Assembly: GCF_000143535.2 (NCBI RefSeq)
Contig: NC_037316.1
Coordinates: 1,860,001-1,924,000 of the forward strand
Reading direction: 5' to 3'
From: Botrytis cinerea B05.10
Taxonomy: Eukaryota > Ascomycota > Leotiomycetes > Helotiales > Sclerotiniaceae
DNA: 64,000 bases
Shown: in pieces, positions 25,001 through 37,837 of the stretch
Numbering within the stretch: position 1 is the first letter of the stretch
Layout: every line of letters starts with the position of its first letter
Position numbers and translations under genes: made by a program
Notes under the pieces: generated by a model
Database searches by the model: none
The model's input: the letters and a program-made list of their open reading frames with translations, nothing else
What the model was told of the DNA's origin: nothing

Positions 25001-25903
25001 ATGACCAATGACGGAGCCATTAATCGCTTGCTATATGCCATACTCAGTCAAAAATGCCTCAAAGATGTATGGAATTCCCATTGAATGAAACCTCTCGTTG
25101 TGAGTGGAGCATTGACAATGACTGTACAGATTGATTGGAATAAAGTAGCGCATGATCCTATTCTTTCTCAAGAAATTACCAACGGTCACGCTGCTCGAAT
25201 GCGCTACTCTCGATTCAAGAAACAAATGGACAATGCAACACCATCACCCGTCCATGCCAGGAAGATTGCTACTTCTCGACGTTCCAGGATTGAGAAGAAG
25301 AAATTCGCCAAACGAGAGCCGAAAATAAAAATCCAGAAAAATAGTCTCGATAGTGCGGACCTCCCTGTTCACTTGAAGTATGAGTCTCAGAACGCCCATA
25401 CACGACTCTACACGAATACAAGTAACATTGAGACAAACCATAGCAACTCATTCCCCATACTAGAAGTCGCCAAGCGCGAGCCCACCACACCCATCACTTC
25501 CCAGTCAAAGATGAAGACCGAAGCCGAGTTCTATAAATCTCTCTCTAATCCAGCAGATTCCCCCTGTCTCCCAACCCTCTTGTCAACCAACTCATCCGCG
25601 TCTCCAAACAGTCCCAAGTTCCCTATCCCTGGTGTTGTTAGTTTCAACAGTCCCATGAGTAGCACGACAAGTCTTAACAACCGTATGACGGATGCTTTAT
25701 TCTTTGGTCCGCCTATTCATGGAAAAGCTGGATACAAGGAGCCCTTCGGAGCTGCGTATCGAGACGAGCAGAGATATTGCTTTGATCCTTGGGTTCAAAG
25801 TGTTGGTGGATTTGATACCACCAGTATCGAGGACAGACATGGCATTTTGTTCAAGACGGAAGAAAACTATGATGATGGTTCTTATGAATTCTTATCGAAA
25901 TAG
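25001..25903 (+). CDS. SANT/Myb-like domain protein (279 aa)
   Basis: Exon 1 at 25001-25066 and exon 2 at 25130-25903, with a 63-bp intron (GAT|GTATGG ... TGTACAG|ATT). Splicing gives an N-terminal domain, NRLLYAILSQKCLKD then IDWNKVAHDPILSQEITNGH and AARMRYSRFKKQM, which follows the pattern of the protein encoded at 23026-23701 (LL.AI....L..I.W...A...., then a basic recognition-type helix). The rest is basic then Ser/Pro/Thr-rich, with no known domain, and an aromatic/acidic C-terminus. The unspliced frame begins at 25085 but lacks the first helix, so the spliced start is preferred. Probable nuclear DNA-binding protein; target unknown. Confidence 0.7.
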
Positions 25904-26308
25904 AGATTCACGGAAAGTTGGGAAGTAGGAGAACAGAAGAGCTTGCTCAGCTTCGATGTTTAAAACTTGCTTGTCGATTTGAATGAACATATTTATTTTT
26001 ATTTTTGGGACATCCGTGACTTAAGCAAATGGATCATTTTCCTCTGACAAATACTCCCGTCTGTCAATAAAGCCTAGAACCTGAGGATAATACATGCTTG
26101 ACTAATCATGCTGTCCCAGAAGTGTCACGCCTCTCTCTTCATAGGCATGTCAATAACATAACAAATTTAACAATAGTACCAATTTCTCTAACGATACATC
26201 TTAAAGTTGTATCATCCAATATTACAGAGATGAAATTGAGTCATCTTCCTTCACTAGTCATGCAATATGTCATGTTCTCATTTCTTTCATCATTTTCCAC
26301 CTCTTCCT
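25904..26308. other. Convergent intergenic region
   Basis: Between the 3' ends of the two flanking genes; no coding frame of note beyond a short unsupported plus frame (26098-26343). Confidence 0.5.
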
Positions 26309-27475
26309 TCACTCTGACATATGCTTCATCCAGTTCTTCATGATTACAGGTGGGTTTGTAACTTCTTCGATTTTTGAGACTGGTCGGAAAACAGTGGCTG
26401 GCCATCTGCGTGTCGATCTTGACGAGACCGTTGACACCGAGCTCATTTCGGTGGTGGGCTTCAGATAGCCGAGAATCAAGTGTTTGTAGAAAATTTGGGC
26501 TCGCCGCACATCCATTGAATCTCGTTTTGTAACTCTCTCTCTAGAAATTGGCGCTGTTATTCTTAAGGGAGTACAAGGACGGCTTCCAGCCTGAGATCTC
26601 GGTGCTGCTGTGACCCTGCTCCCACCAAGTGAGTGCTTTGTTGGTATACGGCCGATCATTCCAGAATTGTGTTCCAATTTTAGTATGGAATGGCTCTTCA
26701 TGTACTTTGAATTAGTGAAGTATGACTGTGAGCTACCGCTTCCCGAGGCTTTAACATTTTTGGTGTCAGACCCAGATGGTGATTGTTCCCTTTCAGTTTC
26801 TGTAATGAGACCCTTCACCCATTGGCAATCTCTACCCTCATCTTTGACTTCCAGTGCATCCGTCGACTTTTGGATGTGATACCCCCTGCTCCTTCCAATG
26901 AATGAAAAGAAATACTTAGGATGAAAAGAGGGATTCAAGCTCCCCGACCTGCCTTCTCCGTAAGAGTGTATGTAATGTGCTGACATACAGATATACTCCT
27001 CGTAACCAAATTGCCTAGATATACGTTCCCATGAGTAACCGAGATGACGTGCCCTGCTGAGTCTCCTCCTATCTGACTCAGTCCACATTATACGATGAGA
27101 TTCATTCTCGTCTTCATCTATCCCGTTTCTCCCCAGAAAACTCTTATATGCCACAGAAGCTGTCCCAGCGTTGGTACCAAATGCCTGGCCAATTCTTCCC
27201 CATGTCCACAAAAGACTCGATTTGCGTATTTTAAGCATATGATGCATCATTTCTTCAACTCGAGAAAGAGTCTGATGACGATGACCAGAAAGCTTTTCGG
27301 CCCTTCGAAATAGTGACGCCGAACTATGGGGATCGATCCAGAATTTCTTCTCGTACCTGGCAAGAAACTGAGCCCATGATTCTGAAACTTCTTCATTTCG
27401 CCATTCTCTGAAATTAGAAAGGTACATATCCTCCTGAGAAGAAAACTTTTGTCTTCTGCCACGCAAAGCTGGCAT
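26309..27475 (-). CDS. SANT/Myb-like repeat protein, uncharacterised (388 aa)
   Basis: A single uninterrupted frame. Three SANT/Myb-like segments can be seen. Residues about 8-65 contain FSSQEDMYLSNFREW, SWAQFLARYEKKFW and SSASLFRRAEKL. Residues about 85-117 contain WTWGRIGQAFGTNAGTASVA. Residues about 130-170 contain MWTESDRRRLSRARHLGYSW and ISRQFGYEEY. The C-terminal half is Ser/Arg-rich and looks disordered. The domain type is inferred from spacing of the tryptophans and hydrophobics. The role is unknown, probably in the nucleus. It is the third SANT/Myb-like gene in 4.5 kb next to the transposon island. The start is the first ATG of the frame. Confidence 0.65.
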   Translation of the reverse strand: MPALRGRRQKFSSQEDMYLSNFREWRNEEVSESWAQFLARYEKKFWIDPHSSASLFRRAEKLSGHRHQTLSRVEEMMHHMLKIRKSSLLWTWGRIGQAFGTNAGTASVAYKSFLGRNGIDEDENESHRIMWTESDRRRLSRARHLGYSWERISRQFGYEEYICMSAHYIHSYGEGRSGSLNPSFHPKYFFSFIGRSRGYHIQKSTDALEVKDEGRDCQWVKGLITETEREQSPSGSDTKNVKASGSGSSQSYFTNSKYMKSHSILKLEHNSGMIGRIPTKHSLGGSRVTAAPRSQAGSRPCTPLRITAPISRERVTKRDSMDVRRAQIFYKHLILGYLKPTTEMSSVSTVSSRSTRRWPATVFRPVSKIEEVTNPPVIMKNWMKHMSE

Positions 27476-28452
27476 TCTGAGTGTGACGGAGCCTCAGCAA
27501 GGAGTAATATATAGAGTATCTTATCAGTAAAATCGTCGCTGCGAGGGATGTATCTCTTCCGCTAGGGTCTAATCTCTAAGATGAAATTTTTTAATACTCA
27601 TCCGGTCTGTTAGCCGTGAATGTCCATGCCTCTTAGATTTGTTAAAAGGCTCACGCTTCAAAAGGCGCCAGTCAGCGCCAGCAGCAAACTTACAACAGCG
27701 TATGTCTTCCAAAAACTCAAATGTGGCTAGTCTTCTACGAAGCTGTACTTGAATGAAACTTTATGGTAAATGGGTATCGATAACTGTGTTATTGATGGTT
27801 TCCAACAAGAAAGAAGTCTATACAAGCACAAAATAGTAGAATGATGTTGCATTGAATAACTGAAGCATTGTGTATTCCAAGAAGGACACAGAACGAGAAG
27901 TTTAAGTATGTGATTACATTGATACCATTAAAGAAGGAACGCAGATGCATCCGGGATAGCCTGCTCGAAAAGTGGCCTCGGATATGGCAGGAACGGGGGG
28001 TTTGATAGATACTTGCACAGTTTCATTTATGCCTACCATATTGGGAAATGGAACCATAAAAGATGGAAGGACGCCGTGGATAGCAAGTCTCGAGGGGGGT
28101 TGTGCCCATTATGAAAGCTATTCTCCTATACTGCAGTCATGGGCTCGGAAGAAAATGCAATTGGACGCTAGACAATGGATTGTTTGACATACGAATGAAA
28201 GGTCTCCGAACAACTTTGGTGGACGTTGGTCACTTAAACAATTTGCAGTGCCTCTTGACTACAATATAAATTGTTTCACAGAGTTCTATACCTACTGGTA
28301 TGATCAGAATGCAGATTTTCTTTACTGCAAAGATCTAAATAGCATAAGATGTCCTCCTTCCCATGCAACATTATGTGCCAAACCTCCGAACGCCAGAGAC
28401 GTTACCCGCCTTTAAACGCCAACGTCATCGTGATATACCCGTTCCTAATCCA
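27476..28452. other. Intergenic region without supported gene
   Basis: About 1 kb between the start of the SANT/Myb-like gene and the stop of UFD1. The small plus frame 27972-28187 is not convincing. It presumably contains the promoter of the gene at 26309-27475 and the 3' UTR of UFD1. Confidence 0.5.
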
Positions 28453-29757
28453 CTACTTGCTGGCATCCTTTCCGTCCAGCCTCCGTCCTGTACTGTCGCC
28501 CTTGGCTTGAGGCTCTGGAGCCGGTTCGCTTTTGGCCTCCACTTTCTTGCCAGTCTTCAATGATTGTCCTTGCCCCGAGAAGTGGGGCTGTTTCGCATCT
28601 GCATTCTCTTTGTCCTTATCGGCTTGGGTTTTGACTGGTTTGACTTCGTAACCGAAGAAAAGTTTGTTGGGTGGTAACCGAAGAGGCTGAGGACCATTCG
28701 TTCTTCGAGCCGAAACAGCAGGAGTGTTCGTGCTAACTCCAGCAACAGGAGTTGACGCAGTAGGTGTGGGGGTCTTTGTGCCCTTCTTAGCGCTCAGTTT
28801 GTGACCTCCAGATACAAAGTTGGACGAGGCCGCCTTTGCGCCTTGCGCGACAGAATTAGACGTTGGTGCAATGGCATCGTAGTTGATGGCCTGTGCCATG
28901 GTTCCTTGACTGTGAAGCATACCACCTGCAGGTAAACCGCCGATGGCACTTCTGGGTGTGCTGGTTCCGCTGCCATTGCCCCTAACCGGAGTTGGCTCGA
29001 CATAGCCTAATGGAGCTGCGAAGTCGACCTCAACATCCGTTTCGAGCATACTAACCCCCATCTTGTCAGTAACTGGTTTGACCTCTAAAACCGCAATATC
29101 GTAGATAGTATCATTATAGTGGAAGCTGAAGATATCGCCTTTAGTAACCGTAGAAAAGTCACGAAAGGCTTTTTCGAGTACGGCCTTTGGGTTGGAGATA
29201 TCGAGAAAATTGACGGATTGAGGTTGGAGTTTGATAAGGGAGGCAGGGGGAAGGTCGGTCGATTTGATCTGGAAGAGATCTCCAGTTTCAAGTCCAAGGG
29301 TTTGCATCATCTGGAATTAGGAGGTTAGATCAAAAGTATACTATCGACGAGACAGAAAGGGTGCGTACCCAGTGTGGAAGATAAACCTTTCCTTCATCCG
29401 CAATAAACTCCAGTACACCAGCGTGCGTTAATTTTGGTCCACCAGGATGTTGGCTATTGATGAGCTCGAAAAGCATAGGGTACGTAATGTGCAGTCGAGT
29501 AAGCTTTTCTAGAGCAGATGGTGGCATAATAATCTTCCCTCCATAATTAAGGTTGTCTCGTTCAGGGCCGGGGATCATGACAGTTGGATAACATCTGTAG
29601 TATTCATCGAAACGTTTGGGAGGCCCTCGCATTCCGCGCTGCTGCAACATTTGATACATGGCAGCTGGGTCATCTCCTTCATAAAAGCCCGAGTACGACT
29701 ATTGATTTCATCAGTATGCGAAGGGATACATTGCCTGCGGACCATTTCACATACCAT
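28453..29757 (-). CDS. Ubiquitin fusion degradation protein 1 (Ufd1), 396 aa
   Basis: Part of the Cdc48-Npl4-Ufd1 complex that extracts ubiquitylated proteins, for instance in ERAD. Three exons: 29755-29757 (ATG only), 29369-29698 and 28453-29310. Introns are 56 bp (ATG|GTATGT ... CAATAG) and 58 bp. Exon 2 encodes YYRCYPTVMIPGPER, YGGKIIMPPSALEKL, YPMLFEL and GVLEFIADEGKVYLPHW. Exon 3 continues MMQTLGLETGDLFQI, LQPQSVNFLDISNPKAVLE and GDIFSF. These are the hallmarks of the Ufd1 double-psi barrel. The tail is long, Ser/Thr/Pro-rich and ends lysine-rich. The model totals 1,191 bp. An in-frame start at MYQML (29659) is possible, but the spliced start restores a continuous acidic N-terminus (GFYEGDDPAA). 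Divergent from LIN1. Confidence 0.93.
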
Positions 29758-30173
29758 TTTCTTTGAATGAGTGAGATCTGTGTCCGATGGTATGATGGAT
29801 CAAAATCTGTATCGCAAAAAAATGAGAGCCTTGGAAATTCTGGTCGAGAAGCAAAGTACAGATATTCCTGTAAATCTTGTTCGCAATTAAATTATTAATA
29901 TGGCCGTTGTAAGTAGATGTGGTTCTGGGAGTTTGTTGGTGTAGTGTGGAAGTTTATGGTAAGTTAAGCTCAAAGGCTGTCAAGAGATGACGCAGGAACC
30001 AGCTCTCTCTCTCGGTTGCTTTAAATGGCGGGGACTCTTAACTCCGAAACCTTAAAGCTTCAAATGTTTCCCGATCCTTGCAAAGAAGATACTCAGCATT
30101 TACTTCATATTATTCATATACCAGACTCTCGAAGCTTCTCAATTTATCGGGATAGCGAATTCATCAATAAGAC
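29758..30173. promoter_or_regulatory. Bidirectional promoter region of UFD1 and LIN1
   Basis: A 416-bp spacer between the two divergent start codons; it must carry both promoters. No specific binding site is claimed. Confidence 0.6.
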
Positions 30174-31616
30174 ATGTCTTCCAGATACGCAGCTGCGCGA
30201 CCGAAACGTGCTGGCGAAGAATTTGCCCGTTCATATCGGAATGAAAATGAGGATGGTCCTTCAAAGAAACCAAAATTCGACTTACGGAATCCATCTGCTT
30301 TGGTAGCCGATGAACCGGAGGAAGATGCAGTTCTGGACGCAGATGTTATCGGAAGTCGAGGAACTGGTACCAAAAGAGGAGCGGTTAATATCGATGGTTA
30401 TGATTCGGATTCTGATAATGAGGGTTTCGACGCGCGTGCAGATGAAAGAGCTAAAGGAAAGAAGGGCGAGGTAAACCTGGCGGAAGCGCTAGATGGATAT
30501 AGCAAGGAGAAATCTGGTGCGACAAATGGGAAGACGGATATAGAGGAAGACGCGGACATGTTTGCAGACTTGGAGGATGAATTTGCGGATGGTGATGAGG
30601 ACGAGGGTGAATTGAAGGCTCGCAAGAAAGGGAAAGAGGTACGATTCTTGAAGGAAGATGAGATCGAAGGTCAGGTTTTAGGCAGCAAGAGCGGAGGCCA
30701 TGTATCTGGGAACTTTGCATTGGATCCAAAAGGAAAGTTATCAACGCATGCGATGGACGACCAAGAAAGCAGCGATGACGAAGAAGATGCCGTGTTGGCC
30801 GCGCAAGAAGAAGACGTGGACGAGGAAGTTGGCGCCGGTGGATTGAAGAGGAATGCCCCTAAGGTCGACGCCTTCAACATGAAGGCTGAACAGGAAGAAG
30901 GCAAATTTGATGCGAACGGCAATTTTGTGCGAAATGCAGCGGATCGAGATGCAGTGCACGATACTTGGCTGGAAGGAATTAGCAAGAAGGATATGAAAAA
31001 AGCCGCAGAAGCACATGAAAAAAGAGAGGAGGAACGACGGCAAAAAAGGCTCGAGGATGATGCCATGTTAATCTCAGACATTTTACGAACATTAATACTA
31101 CGACTGGACAAAGCCGAGACAGTTCTCGAGGCACTGGCAAGACTTGGAAAGAGCCAAGTGAAGACGAAGAAAATACCGAAATGGAAATTAAAGAAGCAAA
31201 ACCAAAAGGATGATTCTATGGATGTGGATGCTGAGAAGATTGAAGATCCAGAACAGACTAGGATACGAGAAGCTATAAACGCTATTACAGGCGCTGCTGA
31301 TCAGTTGCTCATCAGAGGCCAAACGGATGTCTATGAGCAGGAGAGAGAGATGCTTATACGACAATACCGGAGAGAGACGGGCGAAGATTGGGAAGAGCCA
31401 TCCGAAGAAGCTGCCGTGAACGAAGAGAACGGCCCAGCGCCCACTAAAATGTGGGAATATAGATGGACAGATGGTCGGGATGGGGCTGCCAAACAAGGTC
31501 CTTTTGATGGCCCGACTATGGTAGCATGGCGAGATGCGGGCTACTTTGGAGAGGGAGTCGAGTTCAAAAGAGTAGGGCAGGAGGGTAATTGGAGCAGAGT
31601 TGCGGATTTTGTATGA
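30174..31616 (+). CDS. GYF-domain protein of the U5 snRNP (Lin1/CD2BP2-like), 480 aa
   Basis: Single exon. The C-terminus is a GYF domain (residues about 420-480): MWEYRWTDG, QGPFDGPTMVAWRDAGYF and a final NWSRVADFV. GYF domains bind proline-rich peptides. Together with the long acidic N-terminal region rich in ED and KR clusters, this matches the Lin1/Snu40 (yeast) and CD2BP2 (human U5-52K) family of U5 snRNP assembly factors. The N-terminal SSRYAAARPKRAGEEFARSY and the KKPKFDLRNPSAL segment are typical of the family. Divergent from UFD1, convergent with RVB2. Start at the first in-frame ATG, well supported by the conserved N-terminus. Confidence 0.88.
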   Translation: MSSRYAAARPKRAGEEFARSYRNENEDGPSKKPKFDLRNPSALVADEPEEDAVLDADVIGSRGTGTKRGAVNIDGYDSDSDNEGFDARADERAKGKKGEVNLAEALDGYSKEKSGATNGKTDIEEDADMFADLEDEFADGDEDEGELKARKKGKEVRFLKEDEIEGQVLGSKSGGHVSGNFALDPKGKLSTHAMDDQESSDDEEDAVLAAQEEDVDEEVGAGGLKRNAPKVDAFNMKAEQEEGKFDANGNFVRNAADRDAVHDTWLEGISKKDMKKAAEAHEKREEERRQKRLEDDAMLISDILRTLILRLDKAETVLEALARLGKSQVKTKKIPKWKLKKQNQKDDSMDVDAEKIEDPEQTRIREAINAITGAADQLLIRGQTDVYEQEREMLIRQYRRETGEDWEEPSEEAAVNEENGPAPTKMWEYRWTDGRDGAAKQGPFDGPTMVAWRDAGYFGEGVEFKRVGQEGNWSRVADFV

Positions 31617-31965
31617 TTATGACATGATACCCGGGATACAAATAAATAATGGGCGTAATTAGTTTTTAGTTGCATCTTAATGTTGGCTTATCTTGCTGCG
31701 ACAGTGCAAAGACAAGTACATCGTTCTCGACTGATCACATGCGTTATGTCATCTCCAAGCGATTCACATATCATAGGATTAGTGTACTGCACCATATCTC
31801 AGCTAAAGGAAGTTTGCCCATTCTATTACATCTCCGGAATTGCGCCCACTTTTAGTCAGCCCTAATATACAACATAAAGTTCTACTATCTGCATTGCTTG
31901 CCACAGCAAATAGGAACGACCAACGCCAAATGATCATATCTAAAACCCTTCGAACCCTTCGCCAT
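31617..31965. terminator. Convergent 3' region of LIN1 and RVB2
   Basis: A 349-bp spacer between two stop codons. It must hold both 3' UTRs and polyadenylation sites (AAATAAATAA at 31639-31648 is an A-rich candidate for LIN1). No gene seen. Confidence 0.45.
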
Positions 31966-33484
<1,519 letters not shown>

Positions 33485-34828
33485 GGTGCAGAGTTTGCGA
33501 TATGACGGAAATTTGAGATCTGAAAGAGGTGAACAGGCAGGGGAAAAAAGAGGACTTGTTGATGGGGGTGTGTGATGATGAAATGGACGAGGCGGAAGAG
33601 AAGTTCAGTTAGTTTAGTTAGTTCGTTTCTCTTATCCGATAGATAAAAAAAAGTTTTGGGGGCAGGCTTCAGTATCTGATGAGTGCCGCGTCGCGTTTCT
33701 TAGGCGTTGTCAAGCGGGATCAAGCACTGTTACTTGGAGGCCGTACTCGTCCTTCTTGTTGTTGTCGTTGTTGCTGGTGGTGTTGTTGTTGAGCTTTAAA
33801 ACAATGATCGGATGACAGAGACAGGCAGATTCAAGTGCGAGTAAGCATTTCCAAGCTCGAATCTCTACTACGAGATCTACGACCAAAAAGACAAGACCAC
33901 AAGGCAGTACAAAGTCTAACTGGATGCTTGTAGGCGGCCGGTCGGGATAAGTCATCAATCGTCACGCTGATCCAATGAAACACAAAGGTGGATATATCCA
34001 ATCGATGTGGAGTTCTAGCAAAGAGTGATCGCTGACAGCCCACCTTACCTAAGTCGTGGCACTAAGCAGGTCCTGCTAAGCCCTTTGGCTCTTAGCTCCA
34101 TCGTCCAGCATACAGTATCCCTGCTAGCGGAAGATGGACTTATTATTACCATTTTACCATGTAATTATCTAAAAACGCGTTGGATTTACTTGGCTCAGAT
34201 TATATTCGATCGATATTTATCTGGTCGCCTCCATCAACTCAACCTTTCTTTCCTCATACGTTCCTTACAGATTCCTTACCTTTCCCTGCCGTACACCTCT
34301 TAATTCAAGTCGCCTGCGTTGTCTGCTCATCCATCCATCCATCCATCCATCCATCCATCCATCCATCCATCCATTCATACATACATGCATATTGCCCACA
34401 GCTTTTTTCACAAAGGTCTGAAATAAGGAGCGGTTTTTTTACAATACCAATATCAAACAAGCCCTTTCAACCTCACCCAAACTAAAAGTGATTTATAACC
34501 ACAGCCCACACTTTTCTCCCCTACACTTCACAACCTACAACCTCTCAGTTTTTCACCATCCTCTCAAACTTCACGCCGACGAGGGCCATTTTCAACTACC
34601 CCTTACAAGTCTTTCAACTCTACGGAGAAAACTTTGCTAACAAGTCATCTCCGAGGATTTATCAATGCTGGCATTCTGCTTGGAGAAATCGCTTTCTTGT
34701 TCTTTCAGTCCGTTGTGCGGAAAGCCAGTCTCGCTTTTCAACATATTCAATTGAACATTGATATTGGGGTTTCTAAATTCGATCCGTGGCGAGCAAGGAG
34801 AAGAAGTACTTTTCTGTCTTTGCCAACT
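33485..34828. promoter_or_regulatory. Divergent promoter region with a (CATC)n microsatellite
   Basis: About 1.3 kb between RVB2 and the coiled-coil gene. A CATC repeat of about eleven units spans 34328-34373. The stretch 34480-34620 is C+T-rich, as often seen around fungal transcription starts, and lies just upstream of the next gene. Plus and minus frames here (33710-34485) show no conserved features. Confidence 0.55.
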
Positions 34829-37800
34829 ATGTCTAGCCGCAAAAACTCAGAGGATAGACCTCCTCTACGAGGACCAGCAAGTTCTCATCGTGGTGATATG
34901 CATAGGCCGGATAAAATTTATGGCACCAGAGACAGGCAAGTTAGTGAAGATGGACATGAGAAGCGTAGATCGGATGGAGATCACGAAAAAAAAGACAGCG
35001 GCACCAGGAGAAATGTGGAAAGGGCAGATCGAGGGAGCCGCTCTTCTGAGGAGACCAGCTCGACAAATATTCAACTTTCTAAGTCTGATAGATCCTCTCC
35101 AACGACAACAGGACAAGCAACAGTAACGACTGACATTGAATCAGTATCGAAAGGCAAGTCCAATTCATTATTATCTTTTCGAAGTTGTTTAAAGTTTGAT
35201 TGAATAAGAAGCTACGGAAAGCTCCATTCTTCACACTAGCTCAAATATTGAAAGATTCTGTGAGGAAGACATTACTTTCCTCTTGAACAATCTTGTTTAC
35301 TCGTCTTTGAGAAAGTGGCAACAATCTGTCCGATTTTGGGAAGGGGGGGGGGAGTAAGTCAACTAAAATATTTTGACTTTTGAACTTGAGTCTTTATTAT
35401 GTTCGACAGAATTAAATTATGAAATCTAAGCTAACAAGCTATAGAGACATCTGTCAACCCTCTCATCAACCTTTCTAAACAAGTTCCTGTCACAGAATCA
35501 TATCAGTTAGAATCTCTTATTGACGCATTGATGCAATTTGCCGACCAAGGGGATTCTAGGAGTCTTCTAAATCAAGTACGAAACTCGGCTGAAGAGAGTC
35601 TGAAACGGCAAGTTGAGGAAATACAGAAAATGGGTCCCATAATGCAAAGCTTCCCTACACACATGGATGTACAGAATAAGCGCAAAGTTGAGGCAGAAGA
35701 GGTTCTTAAGAAAACTAACGAAGAGCTTGAGAAGGCCAAGAGATTGCAGAAAGAGGCAGCTAAAACCATTGCCTCTCGCCTGGTTATCAAAGCCTCGCCT
35801 CCTATCGCAGATGACTCGAAGTACCTTCAGGAACGTTGCCGGAAGTTGGAAGAGAAAGTGAAGGACCTTGAGAAAACAATGACTGCCATGGATCAAAAAA
35901 ATAAATTCTCAGATATCAACGACCGCTTTCAAGAAAGTCAAGCCGAACATCGTAAAGTTGTTACCGAGATCAAAAGAAGTGAGGCACGCTTTACAGAGAA
36001 GATTGAAGCCAGCGAATCCAAGATAAAGCGTGAACACCAGAATCTGTCTGACCAATTTACAAATCTTGATCAGCGACATCAAGCTACCCGCAGCGAAGTT
36101 TCTTCACTAGGTCCCCGCCTGGATAGACATGAAAATTCTTTGAAGAAGCATGACGCGTCGATCAACGTCTCAGAAGAAGAGATAGCAACAATTCAGCAGG
36201 AGGCTAGCAAACAATCTACTATCTTAAAAGCTAAAAGTGATGATATTGACCTCCTTACAAGAAAAGTCACCTCCCTTGAAAATTCATCGAAAACTCATAA
36301 GGTTTCCCTGGATGATTTTAAGTCGTCAAGTCTGGAAAAGATTAGTCAACTGAAGGACGAGACGACAAAGTTTTTTGAACTCCAGACTGCTCAAAGAGCC
36401 GTCCCCGAAGAATTTGGAGCTTACGAACAGGAACTAAACGCCATGAAGGACGCTCATAAGACCATCCTTAAAAGTCTTGGAACTAGTGTAGAGGAATTAA
36501 ACTCCCTGAAGGACAAGGTTGGTCGATTGGAGCAGATTCCTCAAGCTCCATCTATTGCTATATCTCAGCCCCCCTCTAAAATAACAACTGGATCAAGCGC
36601 AACAATGATCGGGGTGATGCAGACTAGAATTCGTAATGCTCAAGAAGACATCAGGGTTTTGGATGAAAGAATCGACAAGATCGAGAGCTCTCTTGGATCT
36701 CCTAACCGCGCTACGCCCCAGGAAGATGCTAAAGTTAATGAGAAATTGAAAAGCACTCTGGAAAATTACGAATCTAGGCTAAGTGAGTTAGAGGACTCTC
36801 TCAAAAAAGTGGATTCTGTCAGCATGAATAAGCCAGTCACGAAAATGTCGCCATTTTCCACAGCAGGGCAGGATGTGACAGATGTCAAGAAAGCCTTTGA
36901 GTTTTACAAAGAGCAGCGGGAAAAAATGGACCAAATTTTGTCTAGACGCATCGAGGAGCATGATAATCAAGTCAAATCAATGCAACGCAATGATATCACT
37001 ACCAACGAACAGATCGTTCAGATTCAAATTCGTATGGATGTATTCGTGGAGGATCTAAATCGCATTGCTCATCGAGTCACTGATACGGCCAACGACCAAA
37101 ACGCCAATACTATCGCATTAAGGCACCTACATAGCCGATTCAACAATATATCAACAGATGATCTAGCGAAGAACATGCTACGTCAGTTGGAAGTTATTTA
37201 TCCCGATGTTGGAAATGCCGAAAGAACTTTCTTAGAGTTGAGGAAGCTACATTCCAACCATATCACCCAATTGGAGAGGTTGAAGAGTCAAGTAGTGGCT
37301 CTCCAAAGCCACCCTGTTAGCAAGCAAAGCCCAGCAAATGCAGGCAATGGAGCTACTGAATCTTTACGCCAAGAAGTAGACTCGTTGACCAAAGGTCAAA
37401 TTAAGCTCGGATCAACTGCTAAGAAGCTTGATGAAGCTACTACGAGCACTCAAGCTAGGTTAAATACGCTCGAACAGTCCCACACAGCCCTGGATCTTAA
37501 GATTCAAAATGTCAATGAAAAAATTGAGACTCAGCAGAAGAGTCTAACCGAAATGAGTGCGGATCTCATCGAAGCAGTCGGAGATCTGCAAGCTGGCCTA
37601 GAATATCTTCAAAATAGTATCGGCACAGAGCTCGAAGGTGATACTCCTGCGCCTGCACAGCCTACTCTGCTCCGAGCCCATCAATCTTCGGCCCAGGAAG
37701 CGGTGGCAAATGGCAAGAAAAGAAAAAACCCGACCAGTGAAGAGCTCTCAAAACCCGAGAGCTTGAACAATGGTCGCAAACGAGGCCCTTTGAGAAAGAG

Positions 37801-37837
37801 AACTAAGAGAGCCGAGGATGGTGAAGATCTTGAGTAA
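34829..37837 (+). CDS. Large coiled-coil nuclear-type protein, uncharacterised (about 905 aa)
   Basis: Exon 1 at 34829-35153 and exon 2 at 35445-37837. The intron appears to be GC-AG (AAAG|GCAAGT ... CTATAG), giving 2,718 bp. A GT donor at 35144 with an acceptor at 35446 is also in frame, so the exact junction is open. The frame is open from 34634, but the upstream part is hydrophobic and lies in a C+T-rich leader-like zone, so the ATG of MSSRKNSEDRPP is preferred. The N-terminus (residues 1-110) is charged and Ser-rich. Most of the rest is predicted coiled coil by heptads (EEIQKMG, EEVLKKTNEELEKAKRL, RCRKLEEKVKDLEK and many more). The C-terminus has basic clusters (GKKRKN, GRKRGPLRKRTKR) that look like a nuclear localisation signal. 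No catalytic domain; function unknown. Confidence 0.7.

Noticed and set aside
30398..31496. Minus frames opposite LIN1
   Set aside because: Ser/Phe-rich antisense shadows of an acidic, lysine-rich gene.
34180..34485. Plus frame with Ile-His-Pro-Ser repeats
   Set aside because: Produced by the CATC microsatellite at 34328-34373; not a coding repeat.
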